Shown: positions 33,331 through 46,221 of the stretch, one piece after another
How positions within the stretch are numbered: position 1 is the first letter of the stretch
Layout: every line of letters begins with the position of its first letter
Assembly: GCA_034509755.1 (NCBI GenBank)
Contig: CM067547.1
Span: 51,779,359 to 51,843,358, forward strand
Direction of reading: 5' to 3'
DNA length: 64,000 nucleotides
From: Anisodus tanguticus
Taxonomy: Eukaryota; Streptophyta; Magnoliopsida; Solanales; Solanaceae
Notes under the pieces: generated by a model
Database searches by the model: none
Told to the model about the DNA's origin: nothing
The model's input: the letters and a program-made list of their open reading frames with translations, nothing else
Program-made: the position numbers and the translations under genes

Positions 33331-36300
33331 GAAACATTCGTCCTCGAATGTCGATACGGCATTTCTAACCTTTGACACCATACAAAAAGAATACACAAAT
33401 TGCTATTCCAATTCCTCAAAAACAAGGGTATGACATTCGGGGATTAATTCGGACTATCTTTTAAACTGTGAGAAGATACATATCCATCCATAACTACTTC
33501 TAAAGGATAGACTCAAGTTTCATATGCGAACCAAAATAACACATGGTGACTACATTCTTTAAATTCAACAATAGGTAAAGAAGGTAGAAGATCCTAATAT
33601 CTAATTTTAGAGTTCTATACGCAACCTAGTTATTTATAAAAGCTCACACCTCAATACAATTAGCCATGCAATTGTTTTTATACCATTGCGGTTGATACTT
33701 TTATTACCTTGTTTTTGGGCTAGAGTGAAAGCAACACAAGCTGCTGATTTTTTTTTTTTTACACTACCCCGCCCGAATTACGACCTACAATTTGTCTCAA
33801 AATAAAGGCGACAACATGTGTTTGTGCGGGGCACAATTCCACCAAAATACAACGGTGATTACGGTAGCAAATAACGAGCAAAATAGCGATCAGCTGGTAG
33901 CCAAAACAGCGACTAAATAACAAGCAGAAAATGAGCTCAAATAACGGTCCAAAATAGCGAGCCAAGACAATGACTAAATACAGCAGAAAGCGAGCTCAAA
34001 TAACAGCCAAGATAGCGACCAAGCAGTGACTAAATACGGCGAAAATGAGCTCAAATAACATCAAAATAGCAGCCAAAACGCTAAATACGGAATCATAAAC
34101 GAAAGCCAAAACAACAACCACAAAGGAGGTATAATGCAGCAAAATTTGGTTCAATGCATCCACTACTTACCCCATGGCACGACAACCAAAGCACCCTCAC
34201 TCGGCTATACCTCACACAACACAAGCACAATGTCTTCCTATAGTGTAGTATCTGTCTTATCCTTGAGGAAAGGACAAGTGACTCATCAAGATCATGTCTT
34301 GCGAGAAAATATCTTTGCAAACACCTTGGATAAGAATGCAGCATTTTGTAATCAAAATAGAATGGCCCAAAAATTTTGCAATAAGTCCTACCCAAAGTAA
34401 AGTGTTAATGGCTAAGGTATAGCAGTCCTCAAGGTCAAATTATCTCAAAATATGACAGGTTCCAGCCTTAAACACACAGCATTTATCCCCTCAACTGCTG
34501 CAACAACTATAATTCAGAATTCAGTATTTTAAGAGACACAAGCCTTAACAAAGAATGTAGATAACTAGGAGAGGACAACATGCTTGAAAACGGGACCTTT
34601 GAGACTAAAAAAGGGCAAGCAACATCTGTGCCAACTGAGGCAATAATATATGATTAAAGGCCCACAGAGACAGCAATAGCAGTAACAAAACAGCAGCTAA
34701 TCAGCAGTAACAAGACTAGTCTAAACATGCTAGACATTTCATAAACAAGCTGGTCCTTAGGCAACATAAAAACAAGTAACTAAATGCAACCTACTCTGGT
34801 TAGGTGTGCAGAAATGGGGCTTGACCATGTTGAGCCTCTATTCCAAGCATAACCAGTCGGCACCTTAATTAATACAGATTCATTTACCAAGTTCAGGTCT
34901 AGATTGGTGGTGCCACTCACCTATGGACATGGCTATGTAAAGCCTAACATCAGGGGGAAAAAAACAACTCGAAATGCCAATACTAAGTCAAACACCCCTT
35001 TATACCATAGTTAATAGACATCAAATACTTGCCGGATTAATCTTGCTTCAATATCCGCACCTAACCTATGATCACACCATATCCAGGGCCACAACAAATA
35101 CCCTAAGAGGATGCATACCAACAGTCCATATAAGCAGAATTACAGGGTCCCGAGGAATTTTCTGAATCATCCTTTCAAGACTAGCATGCGGAAATTATCC
35201 TAAGCATATCATTTTAACTTGTTGGGAACATATGTCAACTAGCATAGTGGTCCTAAGCTTTTATTCCTATCTTACACATGCACTTAAACTAGGTGGATTG
35301 GTTTACACATTGGCAATGATAACATGGATACATGAATGGGTGCAGAAATACTCTTTTCTAGGCATTCATAACATAACTTCAACATTCGAGACCACATAAA
35401 GTTCAAGTTACAAGAACATAGATACAACAAGTACATACCTAAGAAAACAACTTAGGAACTAAACTTCCCTTTGGACATACCACAACCTCTTGGGTCAGTG
35501 TTAAGCTCATAAATTCCAACAATAAACTAAAATAAGTCCTTTGGTTTAAAAAACAAAAATTCCAGTTTATATCACAGTATGCATCCATAGAAGTAACAAA
35601 GATATCAATAGCACAGACAGGACATTATGTAGTCATAATTGAAGCTAAACATGTCATTGGAGACCACATGTAGGCTACATCATTCCAAATTACCGGATAC
35701 CACATAGAAAAACCAAAAACAGTAAGCCGACATATTCTCTAAGCTTATACTCAACCAAGGTTACTATCGTACTTATATGAAAAATGTAATAGAAGCCACA
35801 CCGATCTTTTTACTATAACCAATAAGTCATAGGTTACTCCTAACTTTAGGTTAGATTCATATCACGTCGGAATTGTATCTACCAACACTAATCACTTCGA
35901 AATCAATCCAAACAAGGTTATTATCGCTTAACTTATGCATACAATAGTTTAAAAGTCATTTCATGATTCAACTAAAATTACACCGGACTATACAACAACC
36001 TTATCAACCAACATGCAAAATCCACATATTCCTTTTTGATTGATCCAAACATATAACCATTTATTTAGGCATGCTTAGTCATGTCTTCTAACATACCCCA
36101 AATCGGTAAAGCAGGCTCGGAATCTAGGTAATATTCATAATTCACAATCATCACATAGGCTACCCTTTATCAATTCCCGTCATAATTAACATCATATAAC
36201 CTCAACCATATCAACACACTTAAGTCATTCTCTTCTAGTTTTAAATTATCATATCAGACGATATAAGACAAGTTTTGCTAAATAGGACAACTAATCTTGC

Positions 36301-38063
36301 TCTTAATTAGAGGCGCTTGTTTTAGGTAGATAATATGACCAAACGACTTACAGATAGCCAAAGAGTTTCCAAAATAATATATCGGTCATCACATTAATTT
36401 AAATAACCCATACATGCTAAACCTAACTTCAATCGAACTGCCAATCCATGTCATGCTAACCTCATCACTACTCACTTAATAACTTAACCAAATCGGCGAG
36501 AAGCAAGGGAATGCACATAGTTGAGGAACTACTCGGATATTCATCTTTCATTTTTCATTGGGACATGCCAAGGATAGATATGACCCTTTAACCGACAAAA
36601 CATACACCAAATATGCTCCTAAACTATCCTTGAGATCGACGACACTTAAACAAAACACACATCCATTTCAAAGTCATTAGGTGATCCTATCATAATTATA
36701 ACAACATTCTTATGCTAAATCTTAGTTCCCTTATTATAGGCAGATAACTAAATAACTAAAAGCATTAAGCCCTTCAATCATTTACACGGGTCATACAAGG
36801 TCAAATGACTCGTAAACCTAACAAGACAACCACTTAACACACAAATAATCGTCACACAATACTCTAACATTGTTTTCATCAACTGAACCTGCTAGACATT
36901 AATAGGGTAGTCACAAATAGCCACAGTATTCACATATATTACATAATGCTTGGCATAATATATTCAAGGTTTAATAGTTAACTAAATAAGTAAACCGTTT
37001 ATTGCAGTAGCAAGTCATTCCTGGAATTATGTAAATACTCAATTTTCCACTCCCTTAAGCAACTATTGACAACATGTTTAGCATACGAATCTATTCCCTA
37101 TTTAAGAGATATAACGCAGACTTGGGTTATTAGAACATTTTGCATTCTACATTATGATACGCAAAGACAATTACGGGGGAAATTTTAATCAAACATAAAA
37201 GATATCTAGGCAAGTCTAATTAACTGTTTAGAGGTAGTTACACTTAGCAAAATTGGCAAGGATAGGTCCTAACACAAGTGATTTATACTCAACCCACATA
37301 CTGTACAGGGACATTAACGGACCACCCTGTTTCGAAAGAAGTATGACCAAAACGGAATACATTTATACATAACATGGATAGCATAACTCATAAGAAAAGT
37401 GGAACACATCAACTTAAACCGGGTAATATTACAACATGTAGAGGACCATCTACTCCTAAGCCCCATCCACAAGTAGGACAACCCGTTAACGACTATCAAC
37501 TACCTGCTAAACAAATTTCAAGGACTTATCCAGACAACTTGCTCCAGAGACAACAAACCTTATATGTACAACAGTAGCAATTCCAATTTTTGGCATATCT
37601 CATATTCCTATTCATTTTAACATAAGCATACCAAGGAGTCATCACAACTAATAGACTTCACATATACCACGTACTATAACCCAGATCAAACATAAAATAT
37701 TTTACTCAAGAAGGCCTTGTATATCTAAGGTCTCAACGATTATCTAATATTCCAAGAGTCTCAAATATTCCATGTCCCAAGCTTACATTATTTCTTCCCG
37801 TATACGTGTAAGATAGGTTCTCATAACCTCGAATTCGTATTGCCCTTCTAGCGGCTGTCGCTTTCTTTGGAGGCATAGCTGTAACATATTAATACGTCAG
37901 AGAGGGAATAACCTAATAACATAGCTCTATCGCACGATCTTAGAGTAAGAAGAATAGAAACCAATCTAAAATATCCGGCAGCCTCCTGCGTATAAGTATG
38001 GTGCACAACATACCCATACACAAGACTCTACTAGACACGGTCTGTAGACATTCCGATGACTAA
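33331..38063 (-). other. Internal region of the LARD, non-coding
   Basis: About 4.7 kb with no open frame over 100 codons and no retroviral-type domain. Holds a tandem repeat block at 33865-34090 and otherwise unique AT-rich sequence. Close to the primer-binding side (about 37790-37890) the minus strand carries GCTATGCCTCCAAAGAAAGC, which could be the relic of a gag start (MPPKKA-like). This is only a suggestion. Confidence 0.6.
33865..34090. repeat. Tandem repeats inside the LARD
   Basis: About four imperfect ~55-60-bp units built from AAATAACGGTCCAAAATAGC, GCCAAAACAGCGACTAAATA and GAAAATGAGCTC, with indels between units. Confidence 0.75.
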
Positions 38064-38076
38064 CTGCTCGATACCA
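38064..38076 (-). other. Primer-binding site of the LARD
   Basis: Minus strand TGGTATCGAGCAG, 4 nt inside the 5' LTR end. Similar to the iMet-tRNA complement used by many plant LTR elements. Confidence 0.75.
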
Positions 38077-38080
38077 CTTT

Positions 38081-40509
38081 TGTCACGACCCGACCCGACG
38101 GGCCGCGACTAACCGCCCTAATGACGTCATTATACTTACCTGTCACACATAATCCAACTAACCCTTAATGAGTCTGAAATCCGGCAGCATAACGTCGCAA
38201 TAACAACATATGCCAGGGTAGGCAAGCCGACAAGGCTGCCTTTACCCCCGAATGCACCTGTCTCCTGAGGAGTCACAATTAGCCAATATAAAATAACAAG
38301 CAAGCCGACAAGGCTGCCACCAGATAGTAACGTATATACATGGGAACACCCCAGCACATAATACAATAACATGAGTGACCCAAACAGAGTCATAACCCTT
38401 ACATACGTACAACCCACCACTGTCTACAGACCTCTATAAGAAGAAGAACGACATATGACGGGACGGGCCCCGTCGTGCCCCTAAATACAACGAAGCTCTA
38501 AAGAGATTCGGTACCAACATGACAAAACTCGGATCAAAGGAGCTTTCCAACTTCTTGAGTAGGAACCTAGGCACGAGGTTCACCAAAGCGAGAGCATGTA
38601 CTGCGGGCATGAAACGCGACCCCCCGAGGAAAGGGGGTCGACGAAATAATGTGCGAGTATGTAAAACATGAAGTGCAAAATAAATCATAAGTAGCCAACG
38701 AAACATGAGATCGAGTATAAAAATCGGGATCCAAATCCATCGTGCCATAAACCATAAAAGTCGGTGTGCCTTATAAACATGAGAGGCAAGTCAAGAAAAA
38801 CATGCATGCACGTCCATATACATATATATACCGTAACGTAACCGGCCCACTAATGCGGGACTCGGTGAATCATATCATAACCCGGCCCATGCGGGACTCG
38901 GTAAATCATCTCTCATCTATGGATCCATCCTACGTAACCCGGCCCTCTAGTGAGGGTCTCGGTGAACAATGCAAAAGGTGTGCACGAGTCGTAACCCGGC
39001 CGGGACTCGGTGAGGTGAAGTAGTAACACTTAGCACGAGTAGATATCATGAGTGCCATGCAAGTAAAAATCATCATTTGACTCTCAATAAAATCATTACA
39101 ATAATGTCATAATAAACTCTTTCTTTGAAAAATCATAGGCACTTCTCATAACAATCCTCTTTAGGAATTAAACTATATAAGAATTAAGTACGTCCGCCGT
39201 ACTTTCATTAAAGCATGCCAAAAGAAAGAAGTAAGGGTTTCACATACCTCTTAGACGAATTAATCGACTCAATATTAGCGTACGCCTCGTTTTAGAACTT
39301 CAACCTTGTTGTCGAATTTATCTAAGTTCCGCGGGTCCTTGTAAGCCCCTATGAATGCTTATCTACATCATACGGATGATTTAAATCATAATCGACACAA
39401 CATATTGAAAACAGATTCTTAGGGATATTCTAACGAACACCTTAACAGCGTAGAACCTATATTCCTTCTATATCGAAATCTATGTAGTGAAACATCCAAC
39501 TCTCTTAATCCTCCTTCTTATACTACTACAATCTCCAAAACAGTACCACAATTTCACATGCAAACCCAGTAACTCCCAATTAAAGCAGTCCTAACGATAC
39601 CCGACCCAAATTCGCATTTGTCGACAATCGTCTTAAGAACTAATAGCAAGAATCAAGTCCAAAACTTGTACAAACTTAGAGAATAAGGAAGATTACCTCT
39701 CTTAAATACAGCGACGAGTACCGTCGAATCTGTCATCCCAATAGCTTCCGACAAACTGAAACAGCACCCCAAAATCGACTTGCTCCGAGAATTCTTTCGC
39801 ATTCAAGGTTCTTGTAAGGCTCCTGAGTTTCTAAGCTTGTTCTTGGCTTCGATTCTACTGGAATCAAAGCCTAGAACACCTTGAATTCTCCCTCGTTTTG
39901 GTTATATGGAAGCTCCCGAAAATCCCTAATTTTTGGTCGAAAATTTCGGAAACCCATCAACTGAGCTTGCTCCTGTTGCTAGAAATGTGACCCTTTAATC
40001 TCTCATGGGTTCTTGAAGAAGATGAAGGTTGAAGAAATGGAGTGAAGAGATGGAGAAGAGAAAAAAAAAATGGAGAAGGGAGGCCCTTATGGGCACTGTT
40101 CTCGGTCGATCGATTTGGGGCTTAGCCACCTCCAAATCGATTATAACATCTCACTTACCTACTCCCACTATAAATTGTCCCCTCCCTAATTAATTAATCC
40201 CATAATTAATTAATTATACACACAATTAAATTTTCGGTCTCCAATTATTTAAGTCCCGACGATTACTAAAATCCTCTTATGTCAATATCATACTTCCCGT
40301 AATAAAATACCAGTCTATACTCTCTCTGGGATACACACTTATTTAACTCCATCGTCACACTTCCTAAATTCTAAAATTATTTCGGGATCACGCCCTTTTA
40401 TATACTAATCCTCTTATTAATATACACAAGTACAACGAAATTTTCCCGGGTCCGGGTCTAGTACCTACGCTATGAGTTCAACCACTATCCGAAAATACGG
40501 GGCGTTACA
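38081..40509 (-). repeat. 5' LTR of the LARD (right)
   Basis: 2429 bp, same ends as the left LTR. Differences from it cluster in the outer ~900 bp and are mostly at CAG/CTG versus CG sites. The remaining ~1.5 kb differs at only a few bases. Confidence 0.92.
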
Positions 40510-40514
40510 GGAAG

Positions 40515-41060
40515 CGGAACTCCAACTTCCAGTAATGGGTTCTCCAACTACTCCAGAAAGCGTTAGGATGGTGATTGAGTAAACTAAGTGGTAAGAAACA
40601 TAAATACAACTAGAGTGCAATAAAGGCGATAAAGATAGAATGAAGATATGAAAAAAATCAGATTTTTGATTGATTGTGTTGTGTTGTCTGTACAAATGAT
40701 TCCTATATTTATAGTACAAGAAAAATAAACGTGACTCCCTATGTTAGCCACCGAACTACCCACTAAATCCACTAGCCAACTACGAGGAGGTGGGGCCGAT
40801 TTTTTTCGCCTGAACCTCTAGCACGATCGACGACACTCCCTTCTAGCTGTTGCTACCTTTTCTAGAAGGTCCTTTGACTTGGTCTTCGAGGTGTCCGAGT
40901 ATGTGTAGGTCTCAGCCGTTCCTCGGAATTATGACTCGGCCAGACTACTACTCCTCGGAATTATGATTCGGCCAGACTACTGTAATAGCCGATGATGCTT
41001 TTCTAGCCGAGGGTAAGGACTAACGAATTCGGCTATGATTCCGCTTAGTTACTGACTTAG
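40515..41060 (-). promoter_or_regulatory. Promoter-like or LTR-like region interrupted by the LARD
   Basis: On the minus strand a TATA box (ACTATAAATATAGG, about 40715-40702) is followed by ACAGACAACACAACACAATC, an A/C-rich start region as in Copia LTRs. Upstream lies a ~30-bp tandem repeat, CCTCGGAATTATGACTCGGC at 40921 and again with one change at 40953. The LARD target site GGAAG lies about 190 bp downstream of the TATA box. No LTR ends were identified, so a host promoter remains possible. Confidence 0.4.
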
Positions 41061-42712
41061 AATCCTTCAGCTTACATAATTTATTTTCAAAAGCCAAATT
41101 CTATCTATCATATGCAATTAATCATGTACTATCTTGTATGAAAAAATTATTGAGAGAGTTGCATTATGAAAATGCTACATGTAGTTTTTTTAAAGCCAGT
41201 AAGGTATGAACGGGGAGTTGCAAAATTGGATGTAGATATGTACAACGTAGAAGCTACTGCCTCTTAGGACATTGTACTCTCAAGTGAATGTTGCTGCTTC
41301 AAGGTAAGGCACCAATACATGGTTAGTTCAAAATTTTAGACTTTGATTACATTTAATGAACTACTTACTACTATGTTTTCTTGATAGATAATTGGTATTA
41401 ATTGTTTATGTTGTAAACTGCAAAGTAGCTGCAGAATTGGTGTAAAATTAAGAGAAATGGAAATAGCTCTTACTCAATAGGCTGACTATTTTGTTTTAAG
41501 TTTTACCTTTATTCTTGATATGAGTATACGAACCGCTGCCAGATAACAAACTAATGCGTTTGATTTACTGAAAACTTTTTTCACTGCTGTGTGTATTTGC
41601 TTATTCTTGGGAAATTACGCCTAGCTAACTAGAAAGTCATCCATAAAGGAAGAGTTATGAATCTTCCACGGGTTACAGTTCTAAACTGGTTGAACCATTT
41701 GTAGCCGCGTTTGCTTAGCAGTCTTATTTTTACTGCCATGTTACTACCACTTACCTTCACTGTCTTGTTTGTCAAATATTTGCAGGTAAAGGAACGACTT
41801 TGCTGCAGTTCAGTTTTGACCTTTTGTCTTCTATATACACTTTTTGATGGACACTACATCATGGAGCAAAGGTAATTCAAATTCTTAATGCTCATAGATT
41901 TGTTGTATTTTTTCTGAATTCTAATAGTCAATCATTATTTTCTTACCAATTTTATTGTCTTGTTTGTAAAAACATTTGCAGTTAAATGTTCTTTATTGCA
42001 GACTGGTCCATACTTTTTGGCTTGTGCATATTTGTTTTGACGGTCATTACGCTAATTAAGCAAAGGTTATTAAATTTTTTAACTCCAGCTTCTTCTTAGT
42101 AAGACAATGATCTATGTGAACATCTAAACTTGCCAAACTGATACAATGTGATCCGCATCTATCTGTTGCCATTATTTTTACAGTGTACCTTCATCTCCTT
42201 TATAGTTCAACGTTGCACACTACGCCTCCTGCACAACTAATCGTCATTTGTTTTTTGTTTCTCAAGCATATTCCTCTTCTCCTTCTTCTGAGGTTTTTTA
42301 AACTAAGAAAGCTTCACTTGAAGCAGCATAGGCATTAAAATAAGTTGTGCTTGTCGACTTTTGTATCTTTTCAAGTTTAGTGCTTAATAACTATCACTTG
42401 ACAGTGATCGTGACATGAATTGGATACACTAGACTACTAGCAAGTTTTAAAAAGGATAAGAACAAGAGACTAGACAAATTCAAGAAAAGGAAGGAGAAGG
42501 GACCCTAGGAAACTTCCCAACAGAGTGGATCTCAATTTCCTTCGAGATAAGCAATTATTCTTATTTCATAGGTAAATTTGACAATTTGATGGCATAAGAT
42601 CATAAAGGTAACTAATGAAAAAGCTAAAAATCATGTACACCCAAAACCAGAATGGATCAATATGCTGAAGAATATACTTCCAACAGCCAGTTTTTAAGAA
42701 AATAAATGCATA
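41061..42712. other. Intergenic sequence, nature unclear
   Basis: No coding sequence recognised. Two diverged copies of a motif, CACTTTTTGATGGACACTAC...GAGCAAAGGTAATTCAAATT (about 41840) and CATACTTTTTGGCTTGTGC...AAGCAAAGGTTATTAAATT (about 42010), resemble duplicated exon-donor pieces. It could hold non-coding exons of an unidentified gene. Confidence 0.35.
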
Positions 42713-43200
42713 TGTTGGATTGGTAATGTCTTTGTTTTGAGTTGTGGAGCCTAATTCATCGCCGATACTATAAAGACCCTACGCAGAGTGTGAAACGCTG
42801 ATCGACCTGAGTGGACAAGTCGACGTGGGGGTTGGAAGGTGGTGATAAACCCCCTCCCGGGGAGTAGGGGGCTCCGCCCCCTGGAATTTTTTATAATGTA
42901 AGGTTATTTAGTGGAGGGTATTTTGGAAATTTTGGGCTTGTATTATGTTCGTCCTATTTTTCGCTATATATAGACTAGGGCGTCGTTTTCTTTTTCAGAG
43001 TGTGTGCGTGACGAGAATCAGAGAGAATTGTAAAACCACAAACTCCCTATTCTGATTATAGTGAAATCTGTAGTGGCAAAGTAAACGTAGCTCTCGCATT
43101 GAGAGTTAACCACTATAAATTTGTGTGTGTTATTTGTTCTTTGTTTATTTACTGTTTTCTGATTAGGTAGGATTTGAGACTCAAATCCTAACCTTTGTAT
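42713..43200 (+). repeat. LTR-like fragment
   Basis: Starts TGTTGGATTGGTAATGTC, has CTCCCGGGGAGTAGGGGGCTCC, a TATA box CTATATATAGACTAGGGCG (42964-42982), and then GAGAATTGTAAAACC and CTCTCGCATTGAGAGTTAAC, a layout typical of a Copia LTR (U3, TATA, R, U5). No partner LTR or target duplication found, so it is probably a solo or truncated LTR. Confidence 0.45.
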
Positions 43201-44238
43201 AGGAAAGTTGCCACTCAAACTGCAAAGCTAGAATTGAAACTGTTAAATCCACATGCTTTTCGTATAATTTGATTCCCCAGGAATAATTGCTATGATTAAT
43301 GCCCCAAAAATATCTCTCCCGTCAAAACTGACGCAAGGCAACACTTGTATCCAAAATTATAGAATGTCTACCAGATGTCATATCATTAAAAAGTAAATCC
43401 TTATGCCACAGTTGACATATGCATCTTCAAACACATTTAGGTAGAGATGAGTTCTTTAATGTTCAAGGTGGCTAAAATGGTCACCCATTTACTTTTTTGT
43501 AGATAGAAAGTATGTATAACCCGACTCTGTTATTATATCTTTTGTCAAGGTACATATGTGTTGGTTAATTGAATATGAATGAACTCTAAAATTAGGAGAA
43601 TGTAAAATTACAAATATGTGAAGTATCTTATGTATTTGAGTTAGTTACTGATGCATTTTCAAAGATTTGTTAGATGCCTTTGTTTGCACTTTTTTATTAC
43701 AATGCTCAGGAGAAAGTTGATCCCAACTACAAAATTGTGAATTAAAAGGTGGTTCAAAGTTATTAATTTAATAGCGAAATAAATAATGACACTAGGCACC
43801 GGTACCTATCTAGTTCTTCTATAAACTTTAAAGGACAATCTGAATATGATGAAAAGATGAAATTTCAATTTTCACATAATTCACGTGAGGGTAAGGAAGA
43901 ATGCTATCACTGCTACAAAAGTTCTTCCCCTTTTCGTGTTTAATATTAGGCATATTATTACCAAAAAAAGAAAAAGATATTGGGCATATTTATGTATATT
44001 TCGACCTTACTTCATTCTAAATCCGAAAGCATTTAAAAAACACTATAGATAATATATATATATATATTTTATTTTTATTTTTTTTAATTTCACATAACTT
44101 TAGAAAAATCATCAATATTAGTTAAAGAGCTCTTTGTTGTCAACCTGATTTTTAACCTCTTGCATTACTACCATACATAAAGAAAGAAATAATTGAAGTA
44201 TAAAAAGAGATGTATTAAATCAGTGATGTACTGTTTGT
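43201..44238. other. AT-rich intergenic sequence
   Basis: No gene or bounded repeat recognised. An (AT)8 run lies at 44052-44067. Confidence 0.4.
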
Positions 44239-44642
44239 CTAAGTTGCTCGGACCCTTTACTTTTGGTGCCACACCCATGTCGACACGACGTAGGTGTGGG
44301 TGTGGGATCCTTACCAGATCTGGATACTTTGACCAAAATCGACAGAGAAATTCGGAACAAATGCAATGATTATTGTCCGTCCTTTTCCTTTTATCTCCTT
44401 TTGGAATCTCCTCTTGATCAATATTTTCTCCGTGGAGTATCTTTTAAGTTTTTCACATAATGTGACATAATTTAAACATATTTTTATAATTCTATTTTTA
44501 GATATTTGAATTATTTTTAGCCGGATCCCTCACCCGTATCAATTGGATTGGTACCCCAAATCTTAAAATTTAGATCATGAAGGATCCGACCTCTAGATCC
44601 ACACTCGTATCGGACACCGTGCACCGAGTCCAAGCAACTTAG
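44239..44642. mobile_element. MITE with CTAAGTTGCTCGGAC ends
   Basis: 404 bp between CTAAGTTGCTCGGAC (44239-44253) and GTCCAAGCAACTTAG (44628-44642), inverted repeats with one mismatch. Inside, GGTGTGGGTGTGGGATCC and GGATCCGACCTC-type motifs are partly mirrored. Same ends as the 120-bp element in PHT5 intron 1. Confidence 0.75.
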
Positions 44643-44654
44643 CTATTAATCTCA

Positions 44655-45250
44655 TACAACAATGACAACCATACCTTAATCCCAATTAGCTTGAGGTAGG
44701 CTATATGAATCCTTGTTCATTTCGCTCCACTTAGATCCAATATTCAGGTCGGTTATGGTAGCTTATATTTTTTTATTTTTTTGAGAATGTAATAGTATGG
44801 TAGCTTATATTTTTTTATTTTTTTGAGAATGTAATAGTATGGTAGCTTATATTTTTCCCTGCAATTTTGTGGTATATGGGCTGTTTTAATGCTTGTAAAT
44901 GATTAGCATGCAAAATTTGTTGGACTTCTAAAAATTCCTTGCTATTACCATCCCTAGCGTTTTTTTTCCACTGGGAGATTGCCTTGTTGGCGAAGTTTTG
45001 AGCATATTGTTTAGGTAGACACGACCGTTGCAGTTAAGATTGTTCTCTTGCTAGGCATTTATGTAGCAGCAATAGAGATGGAAGTCCTAGTGTCCTTGGT
45101 GCTTTAAGTCTGCTGTTGAGAAAATCAGAAGTAAACTGTCCGTCAATCAACAACTACGCCTCAGTCTTGAATTAATTTAGGTTGGCTATATGAATCTTCT
45201 GAATCCAATTTGCTCTATTTAGGTTCATTTCATTCTAATACAGATTATTT
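44655..45250. repeat. Two SINE-like fragments and a tandem duplication
   Basis: SINE-like motif GAGGTAGGCTATATGAATCC at about 44692 and TAGGTTGGCTATATGAATCT at about 45178, the same family as 8936-9046. Between them, 44756-44857 is a 42-bp unit (ATGGTAGCTTATATTTTTTT...) repeated 2.4 times almost perfectly. Confidence 0.6.
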
Positions 45251-45914
45251 AAGCTTAGAATATGGTGACGTGAGAGGTATTCTGATTGAAGCTAGGTTCT
45301 AGGTTGGAATGAAGAGGAAGAACTGATTCATTGTTGGCAATAAACCTTTTGAGAAAACAGAAAAAAGAAAATGATGATGACTGGTTCCAACGGATTCGAG
45401 AGGAAAACAAAATTTTATGGTCTATTCCGTATTAATAGGAAATGTTGGTACAAGCTTCTGAAATACTTAAGTTTATATTGAAGGAAACAGAATTATGCAG
45501 GTGATGTAGAAGAACACACCTGATTTATGAATACTTCGTTCAACACATCGTGTAGGTTTGTAAGGATAGTAACTTGCAAGGTAGTTGCAGGCATTCAATC
45601 ATTGTGCGAGTAGTTAAAGAAAATGGAGGTCGGGTGGTCATTGTAGACAAATTCTTAAAATTTCAGAAAAAAAGAACAAGTCAGTCCAGGAGGAGCGTAA
45701 CGCTTCAACAGTAGAGAACATATTCTGAAGTAGCAGAAATTCTACCTTGATTACTACAAACACATTTTAGAGTAGTTGGTTGTTGATAGAGTTTAGGAGT
45801 GTTATTTTCCCCATGTGCTAAGTAGTTTTAGGATTATAGCTATTTGAACTACTGGAAGCTAAACATGAGTTGTTTTTGATAATGATAGAGTTTATGGGGG
45901 TTCTTTTCATTGAT

Positions 45915-46018
45915 AGGTTAGTATACCCCAAATAAGGTAAGGGTAAGATTTGCATACATCTTATCCTCTCAAACCCCACTTGTGGGATTATACGGGTATG
46001 TTGTTGTTTGTTGTTAGT
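45915..46018 (+). mobile_element. TS-type SINE fragment
   Basis: AAGGTAAGGGTAAGATTTGC, then CCCACTTGTGGGATTATACG and a TGTTGTTGTTTGTTGTT tail, the 3' part of the Solanaceae TS SINE in plus orientation. Confidence 0.75.
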
Positions 46019-46221
46019 AGTACCCAAAATGTTGAGGCCTAGCAAAATTTCACCTTCTTTTCACTAGGAAAGCTCAGTGTTCTTTAGTAGTAATAGTTGC
46101 ACAATATCTTGACAGAAGTTTTCAATTTACTTTTGCTCCAAAATGAACAAGTAATATGTAATATTTTCTTTTGTTGCTTGTGCTACTTTGAGAAATCTAA
46201 TGCATGCATTATTATCTATAG

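Larger units (their letters stand above)
30879..40509 (-). mobile_element. Large coding-free LTR retrotransposon (LARD type)
   Basis: 9.63 kb with LTRs at 30879-33317 and 38081-40509 and perfect target duplication GGAAG (30874-30878 and 40510-40514). Minus orientation: the LTR starts TGTAACGCCC and ends CGTGACA. The primer-binding site TGGTATCGAGCAG is at 38076-38064, the polypurine tract TAAGGGGGAAGGA at 33330-33318. The terminal layout (purine tract next to ACATTCGAGGACGAATGT) is that of Solanaceae Gypsy elements. The 4.76-kb internal part has no gag or pol, so it depends on another element. The LTRs are nearly identical over their inner 1.5 kb, which points to recent insertion. Confidence 0.92.
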
